A model generated the notes under the pieces. The model did no database searches. It saw only the letters and a program-made list of their open reading frames with translations, and was not told the DNA's origin. Below, piece by piece: positions 1-7,667 of a DNA stretch of 14,531 nucleotides. Numbering within the stretch: position 1 is the first letter of the stretch; every line of letters starts with the position of its first letter. The DNA comes from Paratractidigestivibacter sp963649365. GTDB lineage: Bacteria > Actinomycetota > Coriobacteriia > Coriobacteriales > Atopobiaceae. Both the position numbers and the translations under genes were made by a program. The stretch lies in the NCBI GenBank assembly GCA_963649365.1, contig CAVJHQ010000062.1:1-14531 (forward strand), given 5' to 3'.

Positions 1-49
1 GCGGGGCCGGACAACCGAGCAAGCGACGGCTGGAAAGGTGGAGATAAGG

Positions 50-931
50 CTATGCCGCCGGCTCCGGCTCGGCGTCCTCGGACGGCTGGATCTCCGGCCA
101 GGACTCCCGCACCTCGTCGGCCTTGCTCGGGCGCAGCACATAGAAGGCGGCGATGAGGTCGAGGGCTCCGATAATGCCTATGAACACAAGATCCTCGAGC
201 ACGATGCCCGTCGAGGAGGTTATGTGGGCGCCTCCATTGAACAGCCATTCGGCCAGGCCCGCGACGACGTCGTTGAGGCCGTGGATGATGGCGATCGACC
301 AGATATTGCCGCCCCTGAAGTAGGTCGCGCCGTAAAGGATGCCCCCGGTAACGCACAGGCACACCTGAAGCATGGTCTCGGGAAGTTGCCCGTCAATCGC
401 GTTTGTAAGGTGCATGGCCCCGAAGATAACCCCCGAGACGACCGCCGCCTTGATGGCGCCTGTGCGCGTGGCGCCGAAATGCTCGAGGAAGGTCTCGCCG
501 ATAAGGGCGCGCGCCTCGATCTCCTCGGTGATTCCCACCATGAGCATGGCGGGCACATAAACGACCGAGGCCACGGTGAAGTTGACCTCGTAGCCGTTCG
601 CGCAGGCCGACAGGAGCGTCTGCGCGAGAATGACCAGGATAAAGCAGAGGCTATAGCCGCCGATCTTCAGGCCCGCGACGAGGCCCTTGCCCTTCTTTGT
701 AAGCAGGCCGAGCCTATCCGTGCGCCACAGGATGAGGCAGAAGATAAGCGCGGGGACGACCTCGCAGATTATCTGCACCACCTGTTCCCCAACAGCCCCG
801 ATGCTGCCACCGCAGAACGTGTAGATAGCGAACATTGCCGCGATACCCGTTCCGTTCATCGTCACAAAGAAGATGAGGTAAATGAGCACAGCGAATAGGA
901 ACGGGTGAGAGAGGCGGAATTTTGCCAACAT
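50..931 (-). CDS. CPBP-family intramembrane metalloprotease (CAAX protease-like)
   Basis: A 293-residue, strongly hydrophobic protein with about seven or eight predicted membrane segments. It carries the three signatures of the CPBP (Abi/CAAX) family in the right order: EExxxR as E136-E137-x3-R141, FxxxH as F170-x3-H174, and HxxND at H217-N220-D221. The glutamates and histidines are those expected to form the active site, so the enzyme looks intact. The family includes Rce1-type proteases, bacteriocin self-immunity proteins and regulatory proteases; substrate and role cannot be read here. The C-terminus is a short acidic, proline-rich cytoplasmic tail. The start ATG has AGAAGG about seven bases upstream. 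It lies 39 bases downstream of the rlmKL-like gene on the same strand and is probably co-transcribed with it. No bacteriocin gene is visible nearby, so an immunity role has no support from context. Confidence 0.9.
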   Translation of the reverse strand: MLAKFRLSHPFLFAVLIYLIFFVTMNGTGIAAMFAIYTFCGGSIGAVGEQVVQIICEVVPALIFCLILWRTDRLGLLTKKGKGLVAGLKIGGYSLCFILVILAQTLLSACANGYEVNFTVASVVYVPAMLMVGITEEIEARALIGETFLEHFGATRTGAIKAAVVSGVIFGAMHLTNAIDGQLPETMLQVCLCVTGGILYGATYFRGGNIWSIAIIHGLNDVVAGLAEWLFNGGAHITSSTGIVLEDLVFIGIIGALDLIAAFYVLRPSKADEVRESWPEIQPSEDAEPEPAA

Positions 932-970
932 AATGAACCTTCTTCGACGTAGTCGACCTCAGCGCCGATT

Positions 971-3250
971 CTACCCCCGCCGAACAATGTAGGCGTGGTG
1001 AATCTTCTGGTTTCTCTTAAAGTCCTCGGGGATGGTCTGGGCCGTTATGTCCTCGAGCACGACGCCGGCCTTGGAGAGGGCCTCCTCGTCAGGCTTGAAG
1101 TTGCGCAGGTTGCACGAGAAGATCGCGCTGCCGTTGCGCGTGAGCAGGCGAGAAACACCGATGATGAGCTCGGAGTGGTCGCGTTGCACGTCCCAGCTGG
1201 ACTTCTTCATGCGCTGAGAGTTGGAGAAGGTGGGGACGTCGCAGAAGACGAGGTCCCAGCGGTTCTTCGTGTGGCGCTGCTCGGAGACCCACTGGATGAC
1301 GTCGGCCTGGACGAACTCATGCTCGGGACCCGTGAAGCCGTTGCGTGCCATGTTGCGGCGCGCCCAGTCGAGGCTCGGGCGAGAGAGGTCGACGGTCGTG
1401 GTGTGCTTTGCGCCACCGTCGGCCGCGTAGCAGGTCGCGGTCCCGGTGTACGAGAACAGGTTGAGGAAGCGCTTGGAGCCGAGGGTCTTCTTCATCATCT
1501 CGCGAACCTCTGCACGGGTATCGCGGTGATCGAGGAAGATGCCGCAGTCAAGACGCGCGGAGAAGTTGACCTCGAAGGTGAGGCCGCCCTCGTCCACCAG
1601 GTGCGCGCCGGCGGGCAGGTCGGTCAGGCTCGGCTTGCGGCGGTTGCGCTGGTCGGCGCGCTGGCCGCGCACACGCGAGTACTCGCCGCGGGCATCAGGC
1701 GCGGCGGCGCTCCCCTCGTCGGCGTACTGCGAGCCGCCGCGGGCGCGGGTGCGCACGCGGAGGTTGACGTTGGCCGGGTCCACGCCCAGCACGCGCGGTG
1801 CGATGGCGAGCACGTCCATGAGGCGACGGCGCGCGAGGTCGGCGTCGACCTCCTTGGGCGCGGCGTACTCGGAGACCTGCAGCCAGCGGCCGCGGCCGTC
1901 GATGCCCTGGTAGAGCTCGATGGCAACGGCGTAGTCGGGCAGGTCGGCGTCGTAGACGCGGTAGCACGAGACGTCCTCGCGGCGGGCCCACTTGGCGCGG
2001 AGCTTGGCCACCTTGGCCAGGCGCGCGGCGAACTGGTCGGAGGCGGGAACGAGCACAGGGACCTTCTCGCCGCCGGCAAGGGTAACGCAGGCAGGCGCAG
2101 GGACCTCTTGCCCCTCGACGGCGTCGAAGCAGCGGACGAAGGCGGGCTCGCGGCCCGAGATGACGTCGAAGACTGCGTCCGGGTCGGCCTTGAGCGCGGC
2201 GTCGCAGGACGCGTCGCGCACGAGCGCCGCGACGTTGAGCCCCGCAGCGGCGGAGAGCGCGGTGAGGGCCGAGGCCTCGGTGGCGAGCTCGTCGGCGCCG
2301 ATCCAGGAGAGGTCGCAGGTCACGAGCGCGTCGTCGCCGGCCGCACGGGCACGGTCGAGCGCCTCGGCGGCGGGCAGGAACTCGACCTCGCAGTCAAGGC
2401 CGGCCGCGCGCAGGGCGCCGCGGCAGGCGGCCTCGGCCCCGGGCCGGGTGTCGGACGCGTAGAGCGCGAGCTTGTTGCCGGAACCGGCGTCGGCGCGGCG
2501 GTCGGCCTCGTCAAGAAGCTCGTCCCAGGCGTCGGCGTCATGGCCCGCCCAGCCCTCGAAGCCCCAGCGGGCGCGAAGAAGCCCCGGCGCGCGGTCGAGG
2601 GCCTCGCCCGCCGCCTCGACGAGGACGGCGCCCTGGCCGGCCCAGAGGGCGCAGAGCACGGGCGAGCCGTGGCGCACGTTGCGGTACCAGCGGCCGGCCG
2701 CGAGCACCATGGCCGCGTAGTCGGCGCGCAGCGGCGCCACCTTGCGGGCCGCGCGCGAGTCGTAGCCGCGGTGAAAGAGCGGCTCGCCCGTGAGGTCGAT
2801 GGCGACGGTCGCGCGGTCGCGCTGCAGGCGCACGTCGATGGTCACGTCCGGGGCGTCGGTGTTCACGACGGGCCGCATGCCGCGGGCTGAGAAGAGCTGG
2901 TCGGAGATGGCGTCCTTGGAACGCAGAGCCACGAACTGGGTGTTTCTCAGGTTGTCGTTCGTGCCGTGGGAATCGATGACGAAGGTCGCGCCCTCGGCGA
3001 GGTGCTCCGACCAGTCGACGGACTGGACGCCCTCGTAGAGCGCGTCGGCGTCGCGGGCGCCCACGCGCGCCAGCACGAGCAGGATGCGGGAGGCCAGGCG
3101 GCTCCACAGGCAGGCGCGGTACGCGTCGGCGAGCCCGCCCCCGAACGAGACCTGGCCGCGCAGCTGGCGGACTTGCGGGACGCCGAACGAGGCAAGCTCC
3201 TCGGCCAAAAGCTTCTCAAACCCCTTGGGGCACGTAGCGACAAACTCCAT
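971..3250 (-). CDS. rlmKL: RlmKL-type bifunctional 23S rRNA methyltransferase, RlmL half with lost catalytic motifs
   Basis: This 759-residue protein aligns by eye along the whole of E. coli RlmKL (about 700 residues). It has an N-terminal THUMP region (about 1-160, including WSRLASRI and DLTGEPLFHRGY), an RlmL-type domain (about 165-400) and a C-terminal RlmK domain (about 405-759). In E. coli, RlmL makes m2G2445 and RlmK makes m7G2069 of 23S rRNA. The RlmK part is well kept: FLNLFSYTG (595-603), TTTVDLSR (617-624), PTFSNSQRM (673-681) and WDVQRDH (686-692). In the RlmL part the family signatures DPMCGSGT and NPPY are absent: the matching stretches read LCALWAGQGA (199-208) and TCDLSWIGAD (311-320), although the flanks (DRAPGL, RWGF.GW) are conserved. 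The RlmK motif DPPTF reads DVPTF (671-675). A charged linker of about 30 residues is inserted near 511-546. AGGTG precedes the ATG. RlmK activity is likely; RlmL activity is doubtful. Confidence 0.93.
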   Translation of the reverse strand: MEFVATCPKGFEKLLAEELASFGVPQVRQLRGQVSFGGGLADAYRACLWSRLASRILLVLARVGARDADALYEGVQSVDWSEHLAEGATFVIDSHGTNDNLRNTQFVALRSKDAISDQLFSARGMRPVVNTDAPDVTIDVRLQRDRATVAIDLTGEPLFHRGYDSRAARKVAPLRADYAAMVLAAGRWYRNVRHGSPVLCALWAGQGAVLVEAAGEALDRAPGLLRARWGFEGWAGHDADAWDELLDEADRRADAGSGNKLALYASDTRPGAEAACRGALRAAGLDCEVEFLPAAEALDRARAAGDDALVTCDLSWIGADELATEASALTALSAAAGLNVAALVRDASCDAALKADPDAVFDVISGREPAFVRCFDAVEGQEVPAPACVTLAGGEKVPVLVPASDQFAARLAKVAKLRAKWARREDVSCYRVYDADLPDYAVAIELYQGIDGRGRWLQVSEYAAPKEVDADLARRRLMDVLAIAPRVLGVDPANVNLRVRTRARGGSQYADEGSAAAPDARGEYSRVRGQRADQRNRRKPSLTDLPAGAHLVDEGGLTFEVNFSARLDCGIFLDHRDTRAEVREMMKKTLGSKRFLNLFSYTGTATCYAADGGAKHTTTVDLSRPSLDWARRNMARNGFTGPEHEFVQADVIQWVSEQRHTKNRWDLVFCDVPTFSNSQRMKKSSWDVQRDHSELIIGVSRLLTRNGSAIFSCNLRNFKPDEEALSKAGVVLEDITAQTIPEDFKRNQKIHHAYIVRRG

Positions 3251-3345
3251 CGGGACACCTTTCGCCCGTAAACGAATGAATCAGCCCTCAAAGTCTAGCG
3301 TCGGCGCGACCTCGGGCCGGGCTTCGCGCGAAAAACGCGGCAGAA

Positions 3346-3383
3346 GCACAAGAGCCCCTTCCAGCCCAAGGCCAAGCTTGTGC
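3346..3383 (-). terminator. possible weak terminator after the Sel1-repeat gene
   Basis: In the 161-base gap between the Sel1 gene and rlmKL, GCACAAG (3346-3352) pairs with CTTGTGC (3377-3383). An inner CCTT/AAGG stem (3357-3360 with 3368-3371) sits inside the loop. Read leftwards, the structure is followed within about 15 bases by a run of five T. The stem is short and interrupted, so termination would be partial at best. The rest of the gap holds a 10-base palindrome (TTCGCGCGAA, 3323-3332) and no clear promoter for rlmKL. Confidence 0.3.
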
Positions 3384-3411
3384 CCCAAGGCCGCGCACGC
3401 GCCTCGGCCGC

Positions 3412-4317
3412 CTACTCCTGCATGCCGTCGAGCCTCGCACGGGCAACGCGCTGGCCCTCGATGGCCTCGGCGAGGCGCTTCCTGTAATAGACCTGCCCGT
3501 CGTCGATGTCGATGCGCAGCCCGACCTCCGCCTGCTGGAACAGCATAAGCGCCTGCAGCATGTCCGGCTCCATGCCGGCATCCTCGCAGTCGGGGCCGAC
3601 GATGAGCTGCGCGATGCGGATGGCCGGCTGGGCGCGCTCGACCACGTCCTGGGCCAGGTCATAGCTCCGCCGCCAAAGATGAAGAGCGGACTTGAGGTCC
3701 TTCTCCACAAAGCGGCCGCGGGCGAACATGTCGCCGAGCTTGTAGGCCGCCTCGCTGCCCGGGGCCAGCGCAGCCGCCAGCGAGTAGTAGCGGTACGCCT
3801 CGGCGTAGTCCGGCTCGCCGATCCGGCCATACTCATATATGTAGCCGAGATTGACGATGGACTGGTAGCAGCCCCACTCCATGGCAAGCTTATAGAGCTC
3901 GGCGGCCTTCTCGTAATCCTGCTCGACGACGCTGCCCATGTAATACGCCGCGCCGAGGTTGTTCGCGCAGTTGCCGTTCTTCTGGCTGACGCCGAACCGG
4001 AGGGCAAGCTCGAAGGCCCGCGCGACGTTCTCGTCGACCAGGGCCCGCTCCTCGATGAATCGCCGGTTCTCCAAGGTGAAGTCGTTGGCCGCATCGGGGC
4101 CCTCGGTCACGGCGACCATGATGATCTTCTTGGCGAGGCCGTCACCCTCGATCTCGACCTCCGTCTCGATCCCTTCCCACTTGAAGCCCTCGTTCATGAC
4201 CGGGTCGTCGCCGGGCAGGTCGTTCGGCGCTGTGCTCACGCTCACCTCGAGCCCGGCGACCTTTCCCATCTCCAGCAGCTCATTCGCGCTCAGGTTGAAG
4301 TTGAATTCTTTCGACAT
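3412..4317 (-). CDS. Sel1-like repeat (TPR-like) protein
   Basis: A 301-residue soluble protein without signal peptide or membrane segment. Residues about 117-149, 153-185 and 189-222 are three successive Sel1-type repeats, each with the pattern of LG..Y..G...E.D..KA...Y..A followed by a new helix pair (for example NNLGAAYYMG, VNLGYIYEYG, YKLGDMFARG). Such repeats form curved helical scaffolds that bind other proteins; no enzymatic domain is attached. The N-terminal 80 residues are acidic and not recognised. A very strong ribosome site (AAGGAGG, about seven bases before ATG) fixes the start. The gene is divergent from the toxin-antitoxin pair across a 135-base region. No partner can be named from the sequence; such proteins are often found with variable accessory genes. 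Confidence 0.88.
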   Translation of the reverse strand: MSKEFNFNLSANELLEMGKVAGLEVSVSTAPNDLPGDDPVMNEGFKWEGIETEVEIEGDGLAKKIIMVAVTEGPDAANDFTLENRRFIEERALVDENVARAFELALRFGVSQKNGNCANNLGAAYYMGSVVEQDYEKAAELYKLAMEWGCYQSIVNLGYIYEYGRIGEPDYAEAYRYYSLAAALAPGSEAAYKLGDMFARGRFVEKDLKSALHLWRRSYDLAQDVVERAQPAIRIAQLIVGPDCEDAGMEPDMLQALMLFQQAEVGLRIDIDDGQVYYRKRLAEAIEGQRVARARLDGMQE

Positions 4318-4365
4318 GTCCTGCCTCCTTGCCGTCGCCCATCAATGCTCCGACCATACCCTAGG

Positions 4366-4376
4366 GTTGTGACAAC
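4366..4376. promoter_or_regulatory. 11-base palindrome, candidate operator
   Basis: GTTGT-G-ACAAC is a perfect 11-base palindrome in the divergent region between the Sel1 gene and the antitoxin gene. It lies 22 bases upstream of the plus-strand -10 hexamer, near where a -35 element would be. Phd/YefM antitoxins repress their own operons by binding palindromes around the promoter, so this is a candidate site; the assignment is inference from position and symmetry only. Confidence 0.35.
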
Positions 4377-4398
4377 AATGGACGACGAAGATGTGTAG

Positions 4399-4404
4399 TA
4401 TAAT
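4399..4404 (+). promoter_or_regulatory. -10 element of the toxin-antitoxin promoter
   Basis: A perfect TATAAT lies 48 bases upstream of the antitoxin ATG, in the most AT-rich stretch of the window. No good -35 hexamer is found at 16-18 bases. An imperfect inverted repeat with arms AGTA and TACT (4397-4419) straddles it, as expected for autoregulation by the antitoxin. On the opposite strand, TATACT (4402 down to 4397) overlaps it and could serve the Sel1 gene. Confidence 0.55.
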
Positions 4405-4452
4405 TATTGCTAATTTACTGCGTTTTTTACGTTTCTGCGAAAAGAGGGCCTC

Positions 4453-4746
4453 ATGCCTGCCGTCACGTCCTTAGCAGACTTCAACCGCAACCAAAGCGCC
4501 GTGATCTCGCGCCTCAGCGAGACGGCCGAGCCGCTCTACCTCACGCGTAATGGTAAGAGTGCCGTCGTCGTGATGGACGCGGGGGCCTTCGACCGCGCGA
4601 TGTCCCGCAAGCAAGAGGAACACGAGCGTGAGATGGACGTCTATCAGGGTATTCTTGCCGGATACCAAGAGGCGCGTGACGGCAAGACCTCCGATGCGTC
4701 CGACGCCTTCGCCCGCATCCGTGCCTCTAAGGGTTGGGACGCGTGA
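4453..4746 (+). CDS. Phd/YefM-family antitoxin
   Basis: A 97-residue protein with the typical Phd/YefM fold sequence. The N-terminal DNA-binding half runs from about residue 3 to 50 (TSLADFNRNQSAVISRL, then PLYLTRNGKSAVVVMD, then FDRAM). A charged helical C-terminal half of the kind that wraps and neutralises the toxin follows. AGAGGG lies about five bases before the ATG. It is first in a two-gene operon, and its stop codon overlaps the toxin's ATG by one base (TGATG), which should keep antitoxin synthesis ahead of toxin synthesis. The protein probably represses its own promoter at the AT-rich region just upstream. With its partner it is the only rightward-transcribed unit of the window, as expected for a mobile stress module inserted between host genes. 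Confidence 0.93.
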   Translation: MPAVTSLADFNRNQSAVISRLSETAEPLYLTRNGKSAVVVMDAGAFDRAMSRKQEEHEREMDVYQGILAGYQEARDGKTSDASDAFARIRASKGWDA

Positions 4747-5045
4747 TGTTCAAGGTCGAGCTTACCGATTCCGCCGAACTGTTCCTTCTCGAGAACGTGA
4801 GTCGAGAGGAAACGCTGGCACGCATCGAGCGCTCCGTGGAGATGCTCGCCGAGTTCCCCTTCGCAGGCCCCGAATACCTCCCCGACTACCCGGCGGCCAC
4901 CCCCCCGTTCCCCTGCAGGTACCTGCCGCTCTCCGGCACGCCGTTCACGCTTTACTACCTAGTCGACGAGCAGCGCTCCCTCGTGCAAGTCATCGACATC
5001 GAATGGTCGGCCGGGAACCCAAAGAAGCGCTTTAGGTCCCTGTAG
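4746..5045 (+). CDS. RelE/ParE-superfamily toxin
   Basis: A 99-residue basic protein of the RelE/ParE superfamily. It opens with a beta strand (FKVELTDSA), continues with two helices (about residues 12-38) and ends with the beta hairpin FTLYYLVDEQ...VQVIDIEW seen in these toxins. RelE members cut mRNA on the ribosome and ParE members poison gyrase; the sequence does not let me choose. The ATG chosen overlaps the antitoxin stop by one base. A TTG at 4734 and a GTG at 4743 are in-frame alternatives, and AAGGG at 4729-4733 could serve any of them. There is no sign of truncation. The gene ends about 54 bases before a strong two-way terminator shared with the convergent kup gene. Confidence 0.9.
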   Translation: MFKVELTDSAELFLLENVSREETLARIERSVEMLAEFPFAGPEYLPDYPAATPPFPCRYLPLSGTPFTLYYLVDEQRSLVQVIDIEWSAGNPKKRFRSL

Positions 5046-5098
5046 CCCAAAGTCGAAGAGTCGCCGAGAAGAAGGGCGAGGCCATCCGCGCCTACACA

Positions 5099-5137
5099 AA
5101 GAAGCGCCCCGCAGCATTGAGCCGCGGGGCGCTTCTT
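5099..5137. terminator. bidirectional terminator between toxin and kup
   Basis: A perfect 14-base-pair stem (AAGAAGCGCCCCGC at 5099-5112 with its complement at 5124-5137) encloses an 11-base loop. Because the outer pairs are AAGAAG/CTTCTT, each strand ends in a T-rich stretch: TTCTTGCT rightwards and TTCTTTGTGT leftwards. It sits between two convergent transcription units, 54 bases after the toxin gene and 30 bases after kup, and can serve both. Confidence 0.88.
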
Positions 5138-5167
5138 GCTAAACCTGAACGAACGCGCAGGCGGGCG

Positions 5168-7453
5168 CTACTTTCCGCCGTCGGTGACCTCGTCTTCGCT
5201 GCCGTAGAGGTCGTCCTCGTCCTCGTCGTCCTGGCTATCGATCACGAGCGGCTTGAAGCTCGCGGTGTCGCCGCCCACGAGGTCCTTAAAGGTGTTGACG
5301 ATGTTGCTCTGGAGCTCGTCGCGCATCGTCATGGTAAAGATGTCGTCGTCATCGTTGCTCTCGGGCTCGGTCGAGGCGCTCTTCTCGAGCTTCTTCGGCG
5401 AGCTCGGCTCGGCGTCGAGCAGCTGGATGCGCGTGAGCTTGTGCTGGGTCTTCTTCTTGGAGAAGAGAGGCACGTACTCGAACAGCAGGCTCGAGTTCTC
5501 CAGGCCGTACCACTTGGCGGGGCTTCCGCACATGCGGCGGATCAGGTACTTGAGCTCCATCACGCGGTAGTCGAGGCCGGAAAGGTCGGTCTCGGGGCTG
5601 ATGACCTTGCGCAGCAGGCAGAAGCGGAAGTCGCCGACGGCGCTGTGCGTGCGGTAGATCGAGTACTTGTGGTTCTGCGGCGCGATCTGGTTGTGCTCGA
5701 CCAGGTCGGCGACGATCTGGTACAGGTAGGTGTTGATGCGCTGGTTGACCTTGAAGCCGAGGCGCAGCTGCACCTTGAAGAGGAAGTCGGTGTCGAAGTC
5801 GTTGACGATGTACTCGTGCGTGAACGGCTCGTCCGTGACCTGGACGTTCAGGAAGTAGTAGGCCTTCGCGCGCTTGGGCTGCTTGTCCAGGATCGAGTAC
5901 AGGATGTCGCGGTCGAGCTTGTCGATCGAGGAGTCGTTGGTAAGAAACACCAGGTTGTCGGCCAGGTAGGGGACCTCGTCGTCGTGGCAGAGCTCGAAGA
6001 GCTGGTCGAGGTACTTGTCAACCGGCAAAAAGACGGTCTGCGTGCGCTCGATAGCGGTGCCGCGGCGCCAGGTGTACATGACCACGAAGAGGATCGCGGC
6101 GAGGATGACCATCACGTAGCCGCCGTCCAGGAACATGGTCAGGCAGGACGCGAAGAACATGACCTCGATGGCGCCGAAGACGATGGCGAAGACGACCGCG
6201 CCCGCGGGATTCTTGCGAACGCCGGCGATGTAGCTCGTGAGCAGCGTCGTGGTCATGAGCATCGTGATGGTGATGGCCAGGCCGTAGGCGGCCTCCATGC
6301 GCTCGGAGGTCTGGAAGAGCAGCACGACGAAGATGGTGCCGATCCACATGATTGAGTTGACCAGCGGGATGTAGATCTGGCCCTTGGTCTCGGAGGGGTA
6401 GTTGATGCGCATGTGCGGCATCAGGTCGAGGCGCACGGCCTCGGAGACGAGCGTGTAGGAGCCGGTGATGAGCGCCTGCGACGCGATGATGGCCGCCACC
6501 GCCGAGAGCACGATCGCGAAGGGGCGGATCATCTCGGGGAGCATCTGGTAGAAGGGGTTGACCACGCCGGTGAGCGAGGGGTCGGCCGGGTCGCACCCGA
6601 GCAGCCACGCGCCCTGCCCCAGGTAGTTGAGGATCAGGCAGGCCTTGACGGCGGGCCAGGAGGCGTAGATGTTCGACTTGCCGACGTGGCCCATGTCGGA
6701 GTAGAGCGCCTCGGCGCCGGTGGTGGCCAGGAAGACGTAGCCCATGACCTTCAGGCCGCTGCGGTTGACGGGGCTCGCCAGGAAGCGGATGCCGTAGATG
6801 GGGTTCAGGGCCTTGAGCACCACCGGGTTGCTGAACATGTTGAGCAGGCCGGCCCCGCCGAGGAAGAGGAACCACAGCGTCATCACGGGGCCGAAGAACT
6901 TGCCGATGGAGCTCGTGCCGGCGCGCTGCACGGCAAAGAGCCCGCAGACGATGATGATCGTGATGCCCATGACGAGGCCCTGGCCGTCGCCGAGGATCTG
7001 GTGCCCGAGCGGGATCGTGCGCAGGCCCTCGATGGCGGTGGTCACGGTAACGGCCGGCGTGAGGATGCCGTCGGCAAGAAGCGCCGCGCCGCCGACCATG
7101 GCGGGGAGGATCAGCCACTTCGCGCACCTCTTGACGAGGGAGTACAGCGCGAAGATGCCGCCCTCGTGGTGGTTGTCGGCCTTCATGGCGATGACGACGT
7201 ACTTGATGGTGGTGACGAGCGTCATCGTCCAGATCACGAGCGAGAGCGCGCCCACGATGAGGTCCTCGCTGACCGTCGCGATGCCGCCGTTGTTGGCCAC
7301 GATGGACTTGAGGGTATACATCGGGCTCGTGCCGATGTCTCCGTAGACGACGCCCAGCGTGACGAGGATCATACCGGCCGAGAGCGGGATACCCGCGCTC
7401 TTGGCCTTACGGGCACGCACGGTGGCCGCGGTGTCCTTGATCGATGCTCCCAT
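5168..7453 (-). CDS. kup: Kup-family potassium uptake transporter
   Basis: A 761-residue transporter of the KUP/HAK/KT family, which imports K+ together with protons. The family signature GVVYGDIGTSP lies at 34-44 (D39 is the conserved acidic residue), followed by HHEGGIFALYSL (95-106) and ADGILTPAVTV (127-137) with E142 after it. About twelve membrane segments fill residues 20-450, and a long cytosolic domain (about 460-761) follows. This is longer than E. coli Kup (622 residues). The extra length is a C-terminal extension with very acidic patches (DDDD at 701-704 and a nearly continuous acidic run at 739-758) that is unlikely to be part of the transport core. GGAG precedes the ATG. It is separated from the upstream channel gene by a terminator and has its own leader of about 150 bases. 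I looked for a ydaO-type c-di-AMP riboswitch there and found none. Confidence 0.97.
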   Translation of the reverse strand: MGASIKDTAATVRARKAKSAGIPLSAGMILVTLGVVYGDIGTSPMYTLKSIVANNGGIATVSEDLIVGALSLVIWTMTLVTTIKYVVIAMKADNHHEGGIFALYSLVKRCAKWLILPAMVGGAALLADGILTPAVTVTTAIEGLRTIPLGHQILGDGQGLVMGITIIIVCGLFAVQRAGTSSIGKFFGPVMTLWFLFLGGAGLLNMFSNPVVLKALNPIYGIRFLASPVNRSGLKVMGYVFLATTGAEALYSDMGHVGKSNIYASWPAVKACLILNYLGQGAWLLGCDPADPSLTGVVNPFYQMLPEMIRPFAIVLSAVAAIIASQALITGSYTLVSEAVRLDLMPHMRINYPSETKGQIYIPLVNSIMWIGTIFVVLLFQTSERMEAAYGLAITITMLMTTTLLTSYIAGVRKNPAGAVVFAIVFGAIEVMFFASCLTMFLDGGYVMVILAAILFVVMYTWRRGTAIERTQTVFLPVDKYLDQLFELCHDDEVPYLADNLVFLTNDSSIDKLDRDILYSILDKQPKRAKAYYFLNVQVTDEPFTHEYIVNDFDTDFLFKVQLRLGFKVNQRINTYLYQIVADLVEHNQIAPQNHKYSIYRTHSAVGDFRFCLLRKVISPETDLSGLDYRVMELKYLIRRMCGSPAKWYGLENSSLLFEYVPLFSKKKTQHKLTRIQLLDAEPSSPKKLEKSASTEPESNDDDDIFTMTMRDELQSNIVNTFKDLVGGDTASFKPLVIDSQDDEDEDDLYGSEDEVTDGGK

Positions 7454-7504
7454 GACTCTCCAAACTCGAAGACTGATAGAAGTAAGGGATACAAAAACCC
7501 AACC

Positions 7505-7510
7505 ACTATA
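7505..7510 (-). promoter_or_regulatory. candidate -10 element for kup
   Basis: On the minus strand TATAGT lies about 50 bases before the kup ATG, with a weak -35 (TTACCG) 17 bases upstream. The -10 is the heart of a perfect 10-base palindrome (CACTATAGTG, 7504-7513), so a regulator could bind there. This is the only plausible promoter I see in the 7454-7602 leader. Confidence 0.3.
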
Positions 7511-7602
7511 GTGCTTTGTCCGGGAAACGGTAACCGGAACGTGCGATGCGAGGCCAATCGTTGAGAAGGTCTCCTCCCCGTCTTCACCGCGCGGACAGGA
7601 AA

Positions 7603-7636
7603 GCGGGCAAAGGGACCGTGCCGTCCCTTTGCCCGC
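7603..7636 (-). terminator. terminator of the binding-protein/channel operon
   Basis: A perfect 14-base-pair stem (GCGGGCAAAGGGAC at 7603-7616 with its complement at 7623-7636) closes a six-base loop. Read leftwards it is followed by TTTCCTGT. It lies 31 bases past the stop codon of the Cache-MscS gene and separates that operon from kup. Confidence 0.85.
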
Positions 7637-7667
7637 CGAGGGGTCGGTTCGAGTTCTCGGCCGGGGC

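Noticed and set aside
38..898. Long plus-strand open frames opposite the minus-strand genes
   Set aside because: They mirror genes with clear family motifs and ribosome sites, and have biased composition typical of antisense frames in GC-rich DNA. The same applies opposite rlmKL, kup, the channel gene and the hydrolase.
944..956. Small hairpin between rlmKL and the CPBP gene as a terminator
   Set aside because: TCGAC-GTA-GTCGA has only five pairs and no T-tract. The 39-base gap fits a shared transcript.
4415..4422. Extra copy of the array motif start (TTACTGCG) near the toxin-antitoxin promoter
   Set aside because: Only eight bases match and the rest of the unit is absent. A similar ten-base match at the end of the channel gene (about 7670) is in coding sequence. 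Both look like chance.
5060..5120. Gene remnant after the toxin gene
   Set aside because: One plus-strand frame reads AEKKGEAIRAYTKKRPA, which looks protein-like, but it has no start and runs straight into the terminator stem. It is too short to call.
7454..7602. ydaO-type c-di-AMP riboswitch in the kup leader
   Set aside because: The position would fit, but I cannot find the conserved cores or the pseudoknot elements. The leader of about 150 bases shows only a weak promoter and a short palindrome.
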